Assembly (NCBI GenBank): GCA_017647795.1
Contig: JAGCJX010000012.1
Span: 23,863-87,862, forward strand
Source of the DNA: Bacteroidales bacterium
GTDB lineage: Bacteria > Bacteroidota > Bacteroidia > Bacteroidales > UBA932
Direction of reading: 5' to 3'
DNA length: 64,000 nucleotides
Under the pieces are notes generated by a model, which saw only the letters and a program-made list of their open reading frames with translations, was not told the origin of the DNA and did no database searches. The stretch's first letter is position 1; each line of letters opens with the position of its first letter. Shown here one piece after another: positions 1-8,950 of the stretch. A program made the position numbers and the translations under genes.

Positions 1-234
1 GAAGCGGGAGCTGCTGCTTTTGATGCCTTGAAACAAGCCTTGGACCAGGACAAAACGACGTATTTGATGAGTCAGAAAAACATCATCAAGTCTTTGTTGG
101 AACGCGAAATCGCCGTGGTGTACTACTTCCAGGCAGGAGGGGCAGAACGCGGCCTGGCCGATGACCGTCAGTTGTTTGAGGCCATCGACCGTTGGGACGA
201 AGTGAAATTGGTCCCGGAGGTTACGCTTCCGTAA
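1..234 (+). CDS. C-terminal end of an S41-type carboxy-terminal processing protease (partial)
   Basis: The reading frame is open from the first base and ends with TAA at 232-234, so only the last 77 residues are in the window. The tail has the pattern seen at the end of Bacteroidota S41 (Ctp/tail-specific) proteases: a segment on unspecified residues followed by IKSLLEREIAVVYYFQAGG, then an acidic helix. The PDZ and Ser/Lys catalytic regions would lie upstream, outside the window, so activity cannot be judged. The stop overlaps the end of the convergent U32 gene by 14 bases. The family call rests on a short tail and could be wrong. Confidence 0.5.
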   Translation, partial: EAGAAAFDALKQALDQDKTTYLMSQKNIIKSLLEREIAVVYYFQAGGAERGLADDRQLFEAIDRWDEVKLVPEVTLP

Positions 235-1456
235 TCAGGAAAACTTTATCAGAGCGACGCAATTTGCGCGGGAAGGGAATGGAGCAAACCGTTCCCTTTT
301 CTGCTTTTTCTACGGGCTCCAGGGCTACGCGGATTTCCGGAACTGTCAGTTCCTCCACGCCGGTAGTCGGACCGATGATGAGGATTTGGTCGCCAACGGC
401 AATGCTGCCGGTTTCCACCGTGACTTCTGCAACACCGAGGTTGGAGAAGTAGTTGGTGATGCGGCCCACGTAGGTTTTCTTTTGGGTGGCTTTGTTGCCA
501 TAGACTTCGGACCATTGTCCCAGACGGGCACCTTGGTAGTAACCGTCCCAGAAGCCCCGGTTGAAGACTTTGGACAGTTCTGTTTTCAGGGATTGGGCCA
601 GTTCAGGGGTGAAGCTGCCATCGACCGTAGCTTGAGCGCCTTTTTTGTAAGCGGCTACGACAGTTTTGACGTATTCGGCGGAGCGGGCCCGGCCTTCAAT
701 TTTGAAGACGGAAACCCCAGCTTCGAGAATTTTGTCAATGAATTCAATGGTACACAGGTCTTTGGGAGACATGATGTATTTGTTGTCCACCTCCAGTTTC
801 ATGCCGGTTTCCAGGTCGGTGACTTCGTATCCACGGCGGCAGAGTTGGAAGCACGAACCGCGGTTTGCAGAAGCATTGTATTCGTGCAGACTCAAATAAC
901 ATTTGCCGGAGATGGCCATGCACAAGGCTCCGTGGCAGAACATCTCAATTTCCACGGGTCGGCCAGACGGACCGGTAATGCCTTCGCGGTCAATGGTGTC
1001 TTTGATGGCACGGACCTGCTGGAGGTTCAGTTCGCGGGCCAGGACGATGACATCGGCCCATTGCGCGTAGAAACGCAGACTTTCTGCATTGGAAATGGAC
1101 AACTGGGTGGAAATGTGGACTTCCAACCCAATCTTGCGGGCATAGACGATGGCTGCGGTATCGGAAGCGATGACGGCTGAGACGCCGGCTGCTGCTGCAA
1201 TGTCCAAGGTTTGGTAGGCTTGTTGCAGGTCTTCGTCGTAGAGCGTGATGTTGAGGGTCAGGTAGGTCTTGACACCGTGTTCCCGGCAGAGGGCTACGAT
1301 TTTCGGCAGGTCCTCGCGGGTGAAGTTGTTGGCTGAGTGAGAACGCATGTTGAGGTTCTCAATGCCAAAATATACGGAGTCAGCGCCTCCTTGGATGGCC
1401 GCCATCAGGCATTCGAAGTTGCCGGCCGGGGCCATGATTTCAAACGTACGTTTCAT
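221..1456 (-). CDS. Peptidase U32 family protein (TrhP/RlhA-like)
   Basis: This 411-residue protein opens with MAPAGN (residues 8-13) and GADSVYFG (24-31), the standard N-terminus of the U32 family. At about residues 170-188 it carries the family signature EMFCHGALCMAISGKCYLS with its conserved cysteines. Although named as peptidases, characterised bacterial members (TrhP/YegQ, RlhA/YdcP) hydroxylate tRNA uridine-34 or 23S rRNA cytidine using prephenate, so an RNA-modification role is more likely than proteolysis. A C-terminal beta-barrel-like extension (about 330-411) fits the TrhP/YegQ type. It follows the polyprenyl synthase gene by 3 bases, so the two form an operon. Which RNA it modifies cannot be told from sequence alone. 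Confidence 0.85.
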   Translation of the reverse strand: MKRTFEIMAPAGNFECLMAAIQGGADSVYFGIENLNMRSHSANNFTREDLPKIVALCREHGVKTYLTLNITLYDEDLQQAYQTLDIAAAAGVSAVIASDTAAIVYARKIGLEVHISTQLSISNAESLRFYAQWADVIVLARELNLQQVRAIKDTIDREGITGPSGRPVEIEMFCHGALCMAISGKCYLSLHEYNASANRGSCFQLCRRGYEVTDLETGMKLEVDNKYIMSPKDLCTIEFIDKILEAGVSVFKIEGRARSAEYVKTVVAAYKKGAQATVDGSFTPELAQSLKTELSKVFNRGFWDGYYQGARLGQWSEVYGNKATQKKTYVGRITNYFSNLGVAEVTVETGSIAVGDQILIIGPTTGVEELTVPEIRVALEPVEKAEKGTVCSIPFPRKLRRSDKVFLITEA

Positions 1457-1459
1457 CGT

Positions 1460-2437
1460 CTATTTTTCTCTTTTGATGAGGTTTTGTGCAAATTGGTCCA
1501 GAAGTTTGATCTGGTCGGTGTTCAGTTCGGCTTCTTGCAGGGCTGCCATCGCAGAATCGTAATAGTGAACAATGGCCTCGCGTGCATTTGTGTGGATGTT
1601 CAGTTTCCGGTACATCGCCAGCATGCGTTCGATTTTCTCTGCGGCGTTTGCTTCGCCCAAGGCCATGATTTTTTCAATTTCCTGGCGGTCTTCCGGACTG
1701 GCAATCCGGAGGGACTCGATGAGCAACCAGCTTTTTTTGTTGTTGGTGATATCGCCTCCGATGTTTTTGCCGAAGGTTTTCGGATCCCCGAAACTGTCGA
1801 GGTAGTCGTCTGTGATTTGGAAGGCCAGTCCCAAGTCATACCCCCAACGGTAGAGTGCATCCGCAGTTTGGGCATCGCAGCCGGCAATCAGGGCTCCCAT
1901 TTTGGCAGAGCAAGCCAGGAGCACTGCCGTTTTCAAGGCAATCATTTGGGTGTATTCCTCGATGCTGATGATGGGCAGGTCTTCGAAGTTCATGTCGTAT
2001 TGCTGGCCTTCACAGACTTGGGCGGCCGTGCGGTTGAACAAGGCCAATACTTGGGGCAGGCAGTCTTTCGGAGCAGCGGCCAGGTATTCGTAAGCCTTGA
2101 TGGACATCACGTCCCCGGAGAGGATGGCGATGTTGTCGCACCATTTTTTGTGCACGGTGAGGTGGCCGCGACGGCGGTCGGCCTTGTCCATGATGTCATC
2201 GTGGATCAAGGTGAAGGCATGGAAAATCTCCAGGGCCATGGCCGGACGGAGGATGTGTTCGTCAAACCGGTCTGCAAACAGGTTGTAGCAGGTCAGGCAC
2301 AACTTCGGACGGATCCGCTTCCCTCCGATGGAGAAGATGTAGTGGATGGGGTCGTACAATTCCTTCGGTTCGTTCCGTAAGTCCACGGTAGCCACGGTCT
2401 TTTCGGTCAAAGCGGAGATTTCTGCAAATGTCAGCAT
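1460..2437 (-). CDS. Polyprenyl diphosphate synthase (trans-isoprenyl diphosphate synthase)
   Basis: The 325-residue protein has all class I prenyl synthase landmarks: GGKRIRP (38-44), the first aspartate-rich motif DDIMD (80-84) followed by RRRG, KT at 169-170, and the second aspartate-rich motif DDYLD (210-214). It should condense isopentenyl diphosphate onto an allylic diphosphate in the cytosol, making farnesyl, geranylgeranyl or a longer chain for quinones or lipid carriers. The first motif has the DDxxD spacing of medium/long-chain enzymes, not the DDxxxxD of bacterial short-chain FPP synthases, and the residues before it (FTLIH) include no bulky aromatic at the usual chain-stop site, so a longer product is possible. 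A minus-7 promoter box lies 33 bases upstream. Confidence 0.9.
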   Translation of the reverse strand: MLTFAEISALTEKTVATVDLRNEPKELYDPIHYIFSIGGKRIRPKLCLTCYNLFADRFDEHILRPAMALEIFHAFTLIHDDIMDKADRRRGHLTVHKKWCDNIAILSGDVMSIKAYEYLAAAPKDCLPQVLALFNRTAAQVCEGQQYDMNFEDLPIISIEEYTQMIALKTAVLLACSAKMGALIAGCDAQTADALYRWGYDLGLAFQITDDYLDSFGDPKTFGKNIGGDITNNKKSWLLIESLRIASPEDRQEIEKIMALGEANAAEKIERMLAMYRKLNIHTNAREAIVHYYDSAMAALQEAELNTDQIKLLDQFAQNLIKREK

Positions 2438-2469
2438 GGTTTTCGTTTGGGTTAAAGCGTAAAACTCCG

Positions 2470-2477
2470 CAAAGTTA
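2470..2477 (-). promoter_or_regulatory. Bacteroidota minus-7 promoter box for the polyprenyl synthase operon
   Basis: On the minus strand this reads TAACTTTG, matching TAnnTTTG. It lies 33 bases before the start codon and is back-to-back with the rsgA promoter, forming a compact divergent control region. Confidence 0.6.
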
Positions 2478-2489
2478 GTATAAATTCCG

Positions 2490-2497
2490 TACTTTTG
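2490..2497 (+). promoter_or_regulatory. Minus-7 promoter box for rsgA, leaving almost no leader
   Basis: TACTTTTG matches TAnnTTTG. Only five bases separate it from the GTG start of rsgA, so transcription should begin at or next to the start codon. The same box with the same spacing occurs before the YfcC-type carrier gene. Confidence 0.6.
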
Positions 2498-2502
2498 CGT
2501 CC

Positions 2503-3426
2503 GTGGAAAATGTAAAACAAAGGACGGCCGTTGTCGTCAAACATACGGGTAGTCACTACCTGCTCTCGGAGTTACCTGCCTGGGCTCCGTTCACTGCTGT
2601 TGTACGAGGAAAACTGCGGATGCAGGACAGTCGGACCACCAATCCGGTGGCCGTGGGTGACCGGGTTGTGGTGGAAGGAGAAGTCATTCGGGAAGTGTTG
2701 CCGCGGACCAATTGTGTGGTGCGCAAGTCCACCAACCTGTCGCGCCAAAGCCATGTCATCGCAGCCAACGTCGATGTGGCCGTACTCGTGGTGACAATCG
2801 CCTACCCGGAGACCAAGTGGCCGTTCATCGACCGCTTCCTGGTAACTTGTGAGGCCTACAAGGTTCCGGTCTGCATTGTGTTGAACAAAATTGACTTGTA
2901 CGGAGAGACCCACCGTCCGTTGGTGGATTATTTCCGGGAAGTGTACGAAGGGGCCGGTTATCCCGTAATGGAAACATCGGCGGAAACAGGGGCCGGTGTG
3001 GAGGAATTGCGGGCCTTGTGCCGGGATCGTGTGGCGCTGTTTTCCGGCGTGTCCGGCGTCGGCAAGTCGTCGTTGATCCGGGCTTTGGATCCAAACCTGG
3101 ATCTGCGTGTGGGTGAGATCTCCTCGGCCCACCTGCAAGGCAAACACACCACGACGTTCTACGAAATGCATCCCATTGCCAGCGGTGGTTTCTTGATTGA
3201 TACGCCGGGTATTCGTGGATTCGGTTTGGTGGATGTGGACAAAGAAGAAATTTCCACCTACTTCCCGGAGATGCTTCGGGTGATGGACGATTGCCGTTTC
3301 AAGCCTTGTACCCATACCCACGACCCGGGTTGTGCCGTCAAAGCGGCTGTGGACGAAGGTCTCATCGCCGGCGAACGGTACGATGCCTACCTGGGAATGT
3401 TGGAAGACGAAGAAAAATACCGTTAA
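2503..3426 (+). CDS. rsgA: Ribosome small subunit-dependent GTPase A
   Basis: RsgA is a circularly permuted GTPase that checks and matures the 30S subunit. The order here is diagnostic: an N-terminal OB-fold (about 10-75), then G4 NKID (128-131), then the P-loop GVSGVGKS (182-189), then G3 DTPG (233-236), and a zinc-binding C-terminus with C264, C269, H271 and C277. The length of 307 residues is typical. The start is GTG at 2503; no in-frame ATG precedes the OB-fold, and the promoter box ends five bases before it, suggesting a leaderless message. It is followed after 16 bases by a MATE gene in the same direction. Confidence 0.95.
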   Translation: MENVKQRTAVVVKHTGSHYLLSELPAWAPFTAVVRGKLRMQDSRTTNPVAVGDRVVVEGEVIREVLPRTNCVVRKSTNLSRQSHVIAANVDVAVLVVTIAYPETKWPFIDRFLVTCEAYKVPVCIVLNKIDLYGETHRPLVDYFREVYEGAGYPVMETSAETGAGVEELRALCRDRVALFSGVSGVGKSSLIRALDPNLDLRVGEISSAHLQGKHTTTFYEMHPIASGGFLIDTPGIRGFGLVDVDKEEISTYFPEMLRVMDDCRFKPCTHTHDPGCAVKAAVDEGLIAGERYDAYLGMLEDEEKYR

Positions 3427-3442
3427 CCCCTCCTGACGAATC

Positions 3443-4744
3443 ATGAACCGTCGCATTTTGAAACTGGCTGTGCCGAGCATCCTGGCCAATATCACCGTCC
3501 CGTTGGTGGGCATGGTGGATTTGGCGGTAGCCGGCCGTTTGGGCAGTGTTGCTGCCATTGGCGCCATTGCGATCGGTTCGATGCTGTTTGACCTGCTGTA
3601 CTGGAACATGGGCTTTTTGCGCATCGGGACAGGAGGAATCACGGCACAGGCTTATGGCCGCCGTGACTTGCAAGGAACGGTGACCGCCTTTACACAAGGG
3701 CTGGCGACGGCCTTGGGTGTGGCCCTCTTCATTTGGTTGATCCAATACTTCTTTGTGGAGGCTGCCTTCTTCTTTTTGGATACTTCTCCAGAGGTTGCCT
3801 CGTTGGCCCGCAACTACTTCTATGTTCGGATTTGGGCGGCTCCGGCAACCTTGAGCCTGTATGTCTTTAAGGGTTGGTTCATTGGTATGCAGAATACCGT
3901 CAGTCCCATGGCTGTGGACATTACTGTCAATGTGGTCAACCTCGTAGCAAGTTGGGTCCTGGCTTTGTACACCCCGCTCGGCATGGTTGGGGTGGCTTTG
4001 GGGACCGTGATTGCCCAATATTCGGGCCTGGCCCTGGCTTCGGGCCTCTTCCTGCGCTATTACCGCAAACTCTTGCGCTATTTTTCCTGGCGGCGGGACG
4101 TTCGCCTGCGTGATATGCGGCGTTATTTTGTGTTGAACGGCAACCTCTTCCTGCGTTCGCTGTGTATGCTGGCCGTTTATACCGGCTTTACAGCCCTCTC
4201 GGCCCGTTTCGGGGATACCTTGTTGGCCGTAGGATCCATCGTGATGAAACTCCTGATGTTTTATTCTTACTTCTTGGACGGCTTTGCCTATGCCGGGGAA
4301 GCTTTGGCCGGGAAGTACATCGGAGCCCGGGACAAAGCTTCTTTGTCGAAGGCGGTCCGTCTGCTGTTTGTGTGGAGTCTGGTCATCGGTATTTTCTCAA
4401 CCTTCGTTTACGGTTGGGGTGGCCGGGCGATGTTGGGCTGGGTGGCCGACAACGAAGCCGTGGTCCAAGCCGCAGAGCCTTTCTTGATTTGGCTTCTGCT
4501 GATGCCTCTGTTGAGTTCCGCTGCATTTATGTGGGACGGAATCTTCATTGGGGCGACCGCAGCCACCGCCATCCGGAACAGCATGGTTTGGTCGGTGGTG
4601 GCCTTCTTTGGGGTATTTTTCGCGGTTGAGGGGCTTGTGGGTTCGCAGGCCTTGTTCCTGGCGTATGCGGCACACTTGCTGGCCCGGGCTATTTACCTGA
4701 CTGCGACGGCCCGACGTGAAATTTTTATTAGGCCTTTTGCATAA
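3443..4744 (+). CDS. MATE-family multidrug/metabolite exporter
   Basis: The 433-residue protein is almost entirely hydrophobic, with about twelve membrane spans. It has the MATE N-terminal pattern (residues 5-50: LAVPSILANITVPLVGMVD, then GSVAAIGAIAIGS) repeated with variation in the second half, as expected for the two six-helix bundles. MATE proteins expel organic cations or metabolites by Na+ or H+ antiport across the inner membrane. The sequence resembles the DinF branch more than NorM, but I cannot assign a substrate. It lies 16 bases behind rsgA and is probably cotranscribed. The last codons run straight into the fbp promoter. Confidence 0.9.
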   Translation: MNRRILKLAVPSILANITVPLVGMVDLAVAGRLGSVAAIGAIAIGSMLFDLLYWNMGFLRIGTGGITAQAYGRRDLQGTVTAFTQGLATALGVALFIWLIQYFFVEAAFFFLDTSPEVASLARNYFYVRIWAAPATLSLYVFKGWFIGMQNTVSPMAVDITVNVVNLVASWVLALYTPLGMVGVALGTVIAQYSGLALASGLFLRYYRKLLRYFSWRRDVRLRDMRRYFVLNGNLFLRSLCMLAVYTGFTALSARFGDTLLAVGSIVMKLLMFYSYFLDGFAYAGEALAGKYIGARDKASLSKAVRLLFVWSLVIGIFSTFVYGWGGRAMLGWVADNEAVVQAAEPFLIWLLLMPLLSSAAFMWDGIFIGATAATAIRNSMVWSVVAFFGVFFAVEGLVGSQALFLAYAAHLLARAIYLTATARREIFIRPFA

Positions 4745-4751
4745 AATTTTG

Positions 4752-4759
4752 TAAGTTTG
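4752..4759 (+). promoter_or_regulatory. Minus-7 promoter box for fbp
   Basis: TAAGTTTG matches TAnnTTTG, 26 bases before the ATG of fbp. It shows that fbp has its own promoter although it follows the MATE gene closely. Confidence 0.5.
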
Positions 4760-4785
4760 TCTGTCAACTACGAATTGTATTACAG

Positions 4786-6744
4786 ATGAACAAAGACCTT
4801 AAATACTTGCAGTTGCTGGCGAAGAAATTTCCGTCCATTCAGGCCGCCAGTACCGAAATCATCAACTTGGAAGCCATCATGAACCTGCCCAAGGGCACGG
4901 AGCACTTTGTAACCGACCTTCACGGGGAGTACGAAGCGTTTCAACACGTGTTGCGAAATGCTTCGGGGGTGATTCGTCGCAAAGTGGACGAAATCTTTGG
5001 ACACAACATGCGCGAAGCTGAGAAACGGGATTTCTGTACCTTGATTTATTACCCGGCTGAAAAACTGAAACGTGTGAAGCAGCAGGAGAGTGATTTGGAG
5101 GGCTGGTACAAAATGACGCTGTTGCGTTTGGTGGAGGTCTGCTCCTATTGTTCTTCCAAATACACCCGATCGAAGGTACAAAAGGCCTTGCCCGAGACAT
5201 ATACCTATATTATTCAGGAGTTGATGTACGAAATTCACGGCGACCGGAACAAACAGGAATACACGGATGCCATCATCAATTCCATCGTACAGACGGGGCG
5301 GGCCGACAATTTCATCATTGCAATCTCCAACCTCATCCAACGCCTGACCATTGATTCCCTGCACATCATTGGGGACATCTACGACCGGGGTCCGGGGGCT
5401 CACAACATCATGGACACCGTGTGCAATTACCACAACGTGGATATCCAATGGGGAAACCACGACTTGGTGTGGATGGGAGCCGCTTCGGGAAGTGCAGCCT
5501 GCATGGCCAACGTTTTGCGGATGAGCCTGCGCTACGCCAACCTGGAGACGTTGGAGGATGGCTACGGCATCAACCTGCTGCCGTTGGCAACGTTTGCTAT
5601 GGAAGTCTATGAGCACGACCCTTGTACTATTTTCATGCCCAAATCGGTGGAAGATCCGACCATTACCCCCAATCAGATCCGTCTGATTGCCCAGATGCAC
5701 AAGGCGATTTCGGTCATCCAGTTCAAACTGGAAGGGGAAATCATCCGTCGTCGTCCGGACTTTGAGATGGACGACCGTCTGTTGTTGAACCAGATTGATT
5801 ACGAAAAAGGAACGATCCGCATCGGTGGCGTTGATTACCCGTTGAAAGACCGTCATTTTCCGACCATTGATCCGACAGATCCTTACCGCCTGACGGCAGC
5901 TGAGTCCCTGGTGGTGGACAAACTGATGCACAGCTTTGAGTTGAGTACGAAAATGGAGAAACACATGCGTTGTCTCTACTCCAAAGGGGCGTTGTACCTG
6001 GTCCGCAATGGAAACCTTCTGTACCACGGCTCCGTGCCTTTGAACGAAGACGGAACGCTGGCAGAGGTGACCGTAAACGGAAGGAAGTATGCCGGCAAGG
6101 CGTTGTTTGACCAGGTGGACCAGCTGGTGCGCATCGCGTACTTTGAAAACAAGGACATGGAGCTGAAGCAATATGCACAGGACTTTGTCTGGTACCTCTG
6201 GTGCGGTCCCTATTCTCCTCCGTTTGACAAACGTAAGATGGCGACCTTTGAACGCTACTACCTCGATGCACCCGAACCGAAAAAAGAAGAGAAGGGTTAC
6301 TACTATACCTTGAAGGGAAAGCGTGAGATTTGTGAAATGATTCTGCACGAATTCGGAATTGATGCAGAGTATGGCCACATCATCAACGGTCACATCCCTG
6401 TTAAAACCATCAAGGGAGAAAGTCCGATCAAAGCCGGTGGCAAACTCATGGTGATCGACGGGGGATTCTCAAAAGCTTACCAATCCGAAACCGGTATTGC
6501 GGGCTATACCTTGATCTTCAACTCGTACGGTCTGCACTTGGTGCAACACCAACCTTTCATTTCCCGGCAAAAGGCCATCGAGGATGGTTTGGACATCATT
6601 TCATCCAACCACGTCGTGGACATGGCAAGCAAACGGATGTACGTCCGGGATACGGATACCGGACGAGAGTTGGCAGAACAGATTTCTGACTTGAAAGAAT
6701 TGTTGAAAGCTTACCGCGGAGGTTTGATCCGGGAAGAAGCTTAG
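4786..6744 (+). CDS. fbp: Fructose-1,6-bisphosphatase, class III
   Basis: This 652-residue enzyme hydrolyses fructose 1,6-bisphosphate to fructose 6-phosphate, the committed step of gluconeogenesis. Class III FBPases are long (about 640-670 residues) metallophosphatases typical of Firmicutes and Bacteroidota. The metal-binding motifs are in order: TDLHGEYEAF (43-52), GDIYDRGPGAH (about 196), WGNHDLVWMG (about 222) and NGHIPVK (about 534). Its own promoter box is at 4752-4759. Its stop codon overlaps the stop of the convergent ctlX gene by four bases. A gluconeogenic enzyme fits a genome rich in amino-acid catabolism. Confidence 0.95.
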   Translation: MNKDLKYLQLLAKKFPSIQAASTEIINLEAIMNLPKGTEHFVTDLHGEYEAFQHVLRNASGVIRRKVDEIFGHNMREAEKRDFCTLIYYPAEKLKRVKQQESDLEGWYKMTLLRLVEVCSYCSSKYTRSKVQKALPETYTYIIQELMYEIHGDRNKQEYTDAIINSIVQTGRADNFIIAISNLIQRLTIDSLHIIGDIYDRGPGAHNIMDTVCNYHNVDIQWGNHDLVWMGAASGSAACMANVLRMSLRYANLETLEDGYGINLLPLATFAMEVYEHDPCTIFMPKSVEDPTITPNQIRLIAQMHKAISVIQFKLEGEIIRRRPDFEMDDRLLLNQIDYEKGTIRIGGVDYPLKDRHFPTIDPTDPYRLTAAESLVVDKLMHSFELSTKMEKHMRCLYSKGALYLVRNGNLLYHGSVPLNEDGTLAEVTVNGRKYAGKALFDQVDQLVRIAYFENKDMELKQYAQDFVWYLWCGPYSPPFDKRKMATFERYYLDAPEPKKEEKGYYYTLKGKREICEMILHEFGIDAEYGHIINGHIPVKTIKGESPIKAGGKLMVIDGGFSKAYQSETGIAGYTLIFNSYGLHLVQHQPFISRQKAIEDGLDIISSNHVVDMASKRMYVRDTDTGRELAEQISDLKELLKAYRGGLIREEA

Positions 6745-7649
6745 AAGATTTCAGCAATCATACAGCGAACAGAACCGCCTCCATTTTTCTCGATGTGATC
6801 GATTCGGGGAACAATGAGGCGGTGTTCTTTTTGCAACAGGGCCAATTGTTCCGGACGAAGGCTTTGGTAGGCTGTGGCTGAGAGTACCCAACAACGTTCG
6901 CCTTGGTCGTTGGTCAGTTCCATCATGTTGCCGGCATAGCAATGTACTTGTTCCAAGGAAATGTCCAGGATCTGGCGACCGCTGCGTTCGAGCGATTCAC
7001 AGAGGCGTTGTCGTTCTTGCGGATCGCGGATGGAGTCCAGACAGACGATGGCCAGGTCTGTGCCGACCGACATCATGACGTTGGTGTGGTAAATTTGGGT
7101 GCCGTTTCCGTCCACCGAAGTGAAGAGGTGGTAGGTGTAACCCAGGCGTTCAGCAAACTCTTGAAGCAGTGTCTCGTGGGTACGCGGTGATCGGCAGGCA
7201 TAAGCGATGCGGTGAATGCGGTCCAGAACCATACTGCCCGTTCCTTCCAAGAAGCGTCCTTGTTCTTCGCCCGGGGTCAGGTCGATGGTTTGCCGGTAGT
7301 TGGCAAAGCCCTCTTGGATGGCTTGGATGAAATGAGGCTTGCGCTCCTGGCGACGGTTGGGGGCAAAGAGCGGGAAGATGACAAAGTTGCCGTCTGCGTG
7401 GGTGGTGAACCAGTTGTTCGGGAAGATCGAGTCCGGGGTGTGGGGTTCTGGAGTGTCCTGGGCCACAATCACACGGATGCCGTTGGCACGGAGCAGGTCT
7501 ACATACGCATTGAATTCGGCCAATGCGTTGTCCTGTGCAATTTGGTTGTCTTCTTGGGTCTGGAACACGTTGTTGCTGGCCGTTTGCGGGTTGAAGCCGA
7601 AACGGACCGGCTGTATCATGAAGACGGTAGAGGTTGTCTGTTGGTTCAT
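6741..7649 (-). CDS. ctlX: CtlX-type citrulline/arginine hydrolase (amidinotransferase-fold)
   Basis: The 302-residue protein belongs to the guanidino-group-modifying superfamily that includes arginine deiminase and dimethylarginine hydrolase. The catalytic triad is visible: Glu135 in FLEGTGSM, His188 in TQIYHTNVMM and Cys296 in GGGSVRCM at the extreme C-terminus, plus PDSIFPNNW (72-80). I place the start at 7649 because the preceding 30 in-frame residues overlap the end of rocD and are low quality. The start lies 10 bases after the rocD stop, so the two are an operon. CtlX proteins are proposed to act in citrulline use; with ornithine aminotransferase beside it, a citrulline/arginine-to-glutamate route is likely. 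Arginine deiminase proper is a separate gene at 55206. Confidence 0.85.
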   Translation of the reverse strand: MNQQTTSTVFMIQPVRFGFNPQTASNNVFQTQEDNQIAQDNALAEFNAYVDLLRANGIRVIVAQDTPEPHTPDSIFPNNWFTTHADGNFVIFPLFAPNRRQERKPHFIQAIQEGFANYRQTIDLTPGEEQGRFLEGTGSMVLDRIHRIAYACRSPRTHETLLQEFAERLGYTYHLFTSVDGNGTQIYHTNVMMSVGTDLAIVCLDSIRDPQERQRLCESLERSGRQILDISLEQVHCYAGNMMELTNDQGERCWVLSATAYQSLRPEQLALLQKEHRLIVPRIDHIEKNGGGSVRCMIAEIF

Positions 7650-7659
7650 AATGGTTGTT

Positions 7660-8886
7660 TTACAATTCTTCAAAGGCTTCGAAAATGATGCGGATGGCTT
7701 CGCGCAATTCGGTCTCGTTGATGACCAAGGGCGGTGCAAACCGGATGATGTGACGGTGGGTGGGTTTGGCCAGCAATCCCTTTTCCGCCATCTTCAGGCA
7801 GATGTCCCAGGCTTCTTTGCCGTCGTGCGGTTCGGTGACGATGGCGTTGAGCAGGCCTTTACCCCGTACGTATTTGAAGAAGGGAGATTTGATTTTGGCT
7901 ATTTCTTCCCGGAAGATCTTTCCGAGACGTTCTGCATTTTCGGTCAATTTTTCATCCCGGACCACTTCCAGGGCTGCGACGGCCACGCGGGCTGCCAGGG
8001 GGAAGCCACCAAAGGTGGATCCGTGCTCACCCGGTCGGATGGTCAGCATGATGTCGTCGTCCGCCAGGACGGCAGAGACGGGGAGGGTGCCTCCGGACAG
8101 GGCTTTGCCCAAGATTACGATGTCCGGACGAACGCCTTCGTGGTCGCAGCAGAGCATACGGCCGGTACGGGCGATGCCCGTTTGTACTTCGTCAGCCACG
8201 AACAGGACGTTGTGTTGTTTGCACAAGTCGTAGCAGGCTTTCAGGTAACCGTCGTCCGGAACGAATACGCCCGCTTCCCCTTGGATGGGTTCTGCCAGGA
8301 AGGCAGCAACACGGTCTCCGTGGCGTTCAAGTACCTCTTGCAAGGCAGCCGGGTCGTTGTAAGGAATGACCTCGAAGCCCGGCGTGAAGGGTCCGTAGTT
8401 GGAGTAGCTGTCAGGATCGGTAGAAATTGAAACGATGGAAATGGTCCGGCCGTGGAAGTTGCCACGGCAAGCCACGATGATGGCTTGGTTTTCCGGAATG
8501 CCTTTGCGCACATAACCCCAGCGGCGGGCCAATTTCAGCGCGGTCTCAACGGCTTCGGCACCGGAATTCATCGGAAGCAATTTGTCGTAACCGAAGAAAC
8601 GGGTGGCAAATTCTTCGTAGGGACCAAGACAGTCGTTGTGGAAAGCGCGCGAGGTCAGGCAGAGGTTTTGCGCTTGGTCGCACAAGGCTTTTACGATTTT
8701 GGGGTGGCAGTGACCTTGGTTGACCGCAGAGTAAGCGGACAGAAAGTCGAAGTAACGTTTGCCATCCACATCCCACACATAAATGCCTTGTCCTCTGGAT
8801 AAGACGACGGGCATCGGGTGGTAGTTGTGCGCTCCATATTGCTCCTCTTGGGCGATGTAGCGTTGTGCATTGGGCGTGATTTCCAT
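7660..8886 (-). CDS. rocD: Ornithine--oxo-acid aminotransferase
   Basis: This is a 408-residue class III PLP aminotransferase. It converts ornithine and 2-oxoglutarate to glutamate semialdehyde and glutamate. Visible features are the N-terminal ARG-type cofactor region with [20 protein letters not shown], the EPIQGEAGV loop, the [11 protein letters not shown] segment and the PLP-lysine region ILGKALSGG. The start [26 protein letters not shown] (quoted in part) and the YHPM pattern are characteristic of ornithine rather than acetylornithine aminotransferase. It heads the rocD-ctlX operon and is divergent from a YfcC-type carrier, a sensible pairing for import and use of basic amino acids. Confidence 0.93.
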   Translation of the reverse strand: MEITPNAQRYIAQEEQYGAHNYHPMPVVLSRGQGIYVWDVDGKRYFDFLSAYSAVNQGHCHPKIVKALCDQAQNLCLTSRAFHNDCLGPYEEFATRFFGYDKLLPMNSGAEAVETALKLARRWGYVRKGIPENQAIIVACRGNFHGRTISIVSISTDPDSYSNYGPFTPGFEVIPYNDPAALQEVLERHGDRVAAFLAEPIQGEAGVFVPDDGYLKACYDLCKQHNVLFVADEVQTGIARTGRMLCCDHEGVRPDIVILGKALSGGTLPVSAVLADDDIMLTIRPGEHGSTFGGFPLAARVAVAALEVVRDEKLTENAERLGKIFREEIAKIKSPFFKYVRGKGLLNAIVTEPHDGKEAWDICLKMAEKGLLAKPTHRHIIRFAPPLVINETELREAIRIIFEAFEEL

Positions 8887-8908
8887 AAGCGATTTCTTTT
8901 ATGACTAG

Positions 8909-8916
8909 CAAATATA
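8909..8916 (-). promoter_or_regulatory. Minus-7 promoter box for rocD-ctlX
   Basis: The minus strand reads TATATTTG, matching TAnnTTTG, 23 bases before the rocD ATG. Confidence 0.5.
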
Positions 8917-8937
8917 AATAATCTTATGGAATTTGGT

Positions 8938-8945
8938 TACTTTTG
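8938..8945 (+). promoter_or_regulatory. Minus-7 promoter box for the YfcC-type carrier
   Basis: TACTTTTG is followed by exactly five bases and then a GTG start, the same layout as rsgA. It argues that the true start is 8951 and not the in-frame TTG at 8933, which lies upstream of the box. Confidence 0.55.
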
Positions 8946-8950
8946 CCCTC

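Noticed and set aside
221..1456. True collagenase-type peptidase
   Set aside because: U32 members with this signature are now known mainly as RNA-hydroxylation factors, and no protease active site is evident.
4780..6393. 537-codon frame opposite fbp
   Set aside because: It is the complementary shadow of a well-supported gene and has no recognisable domain or start signal.
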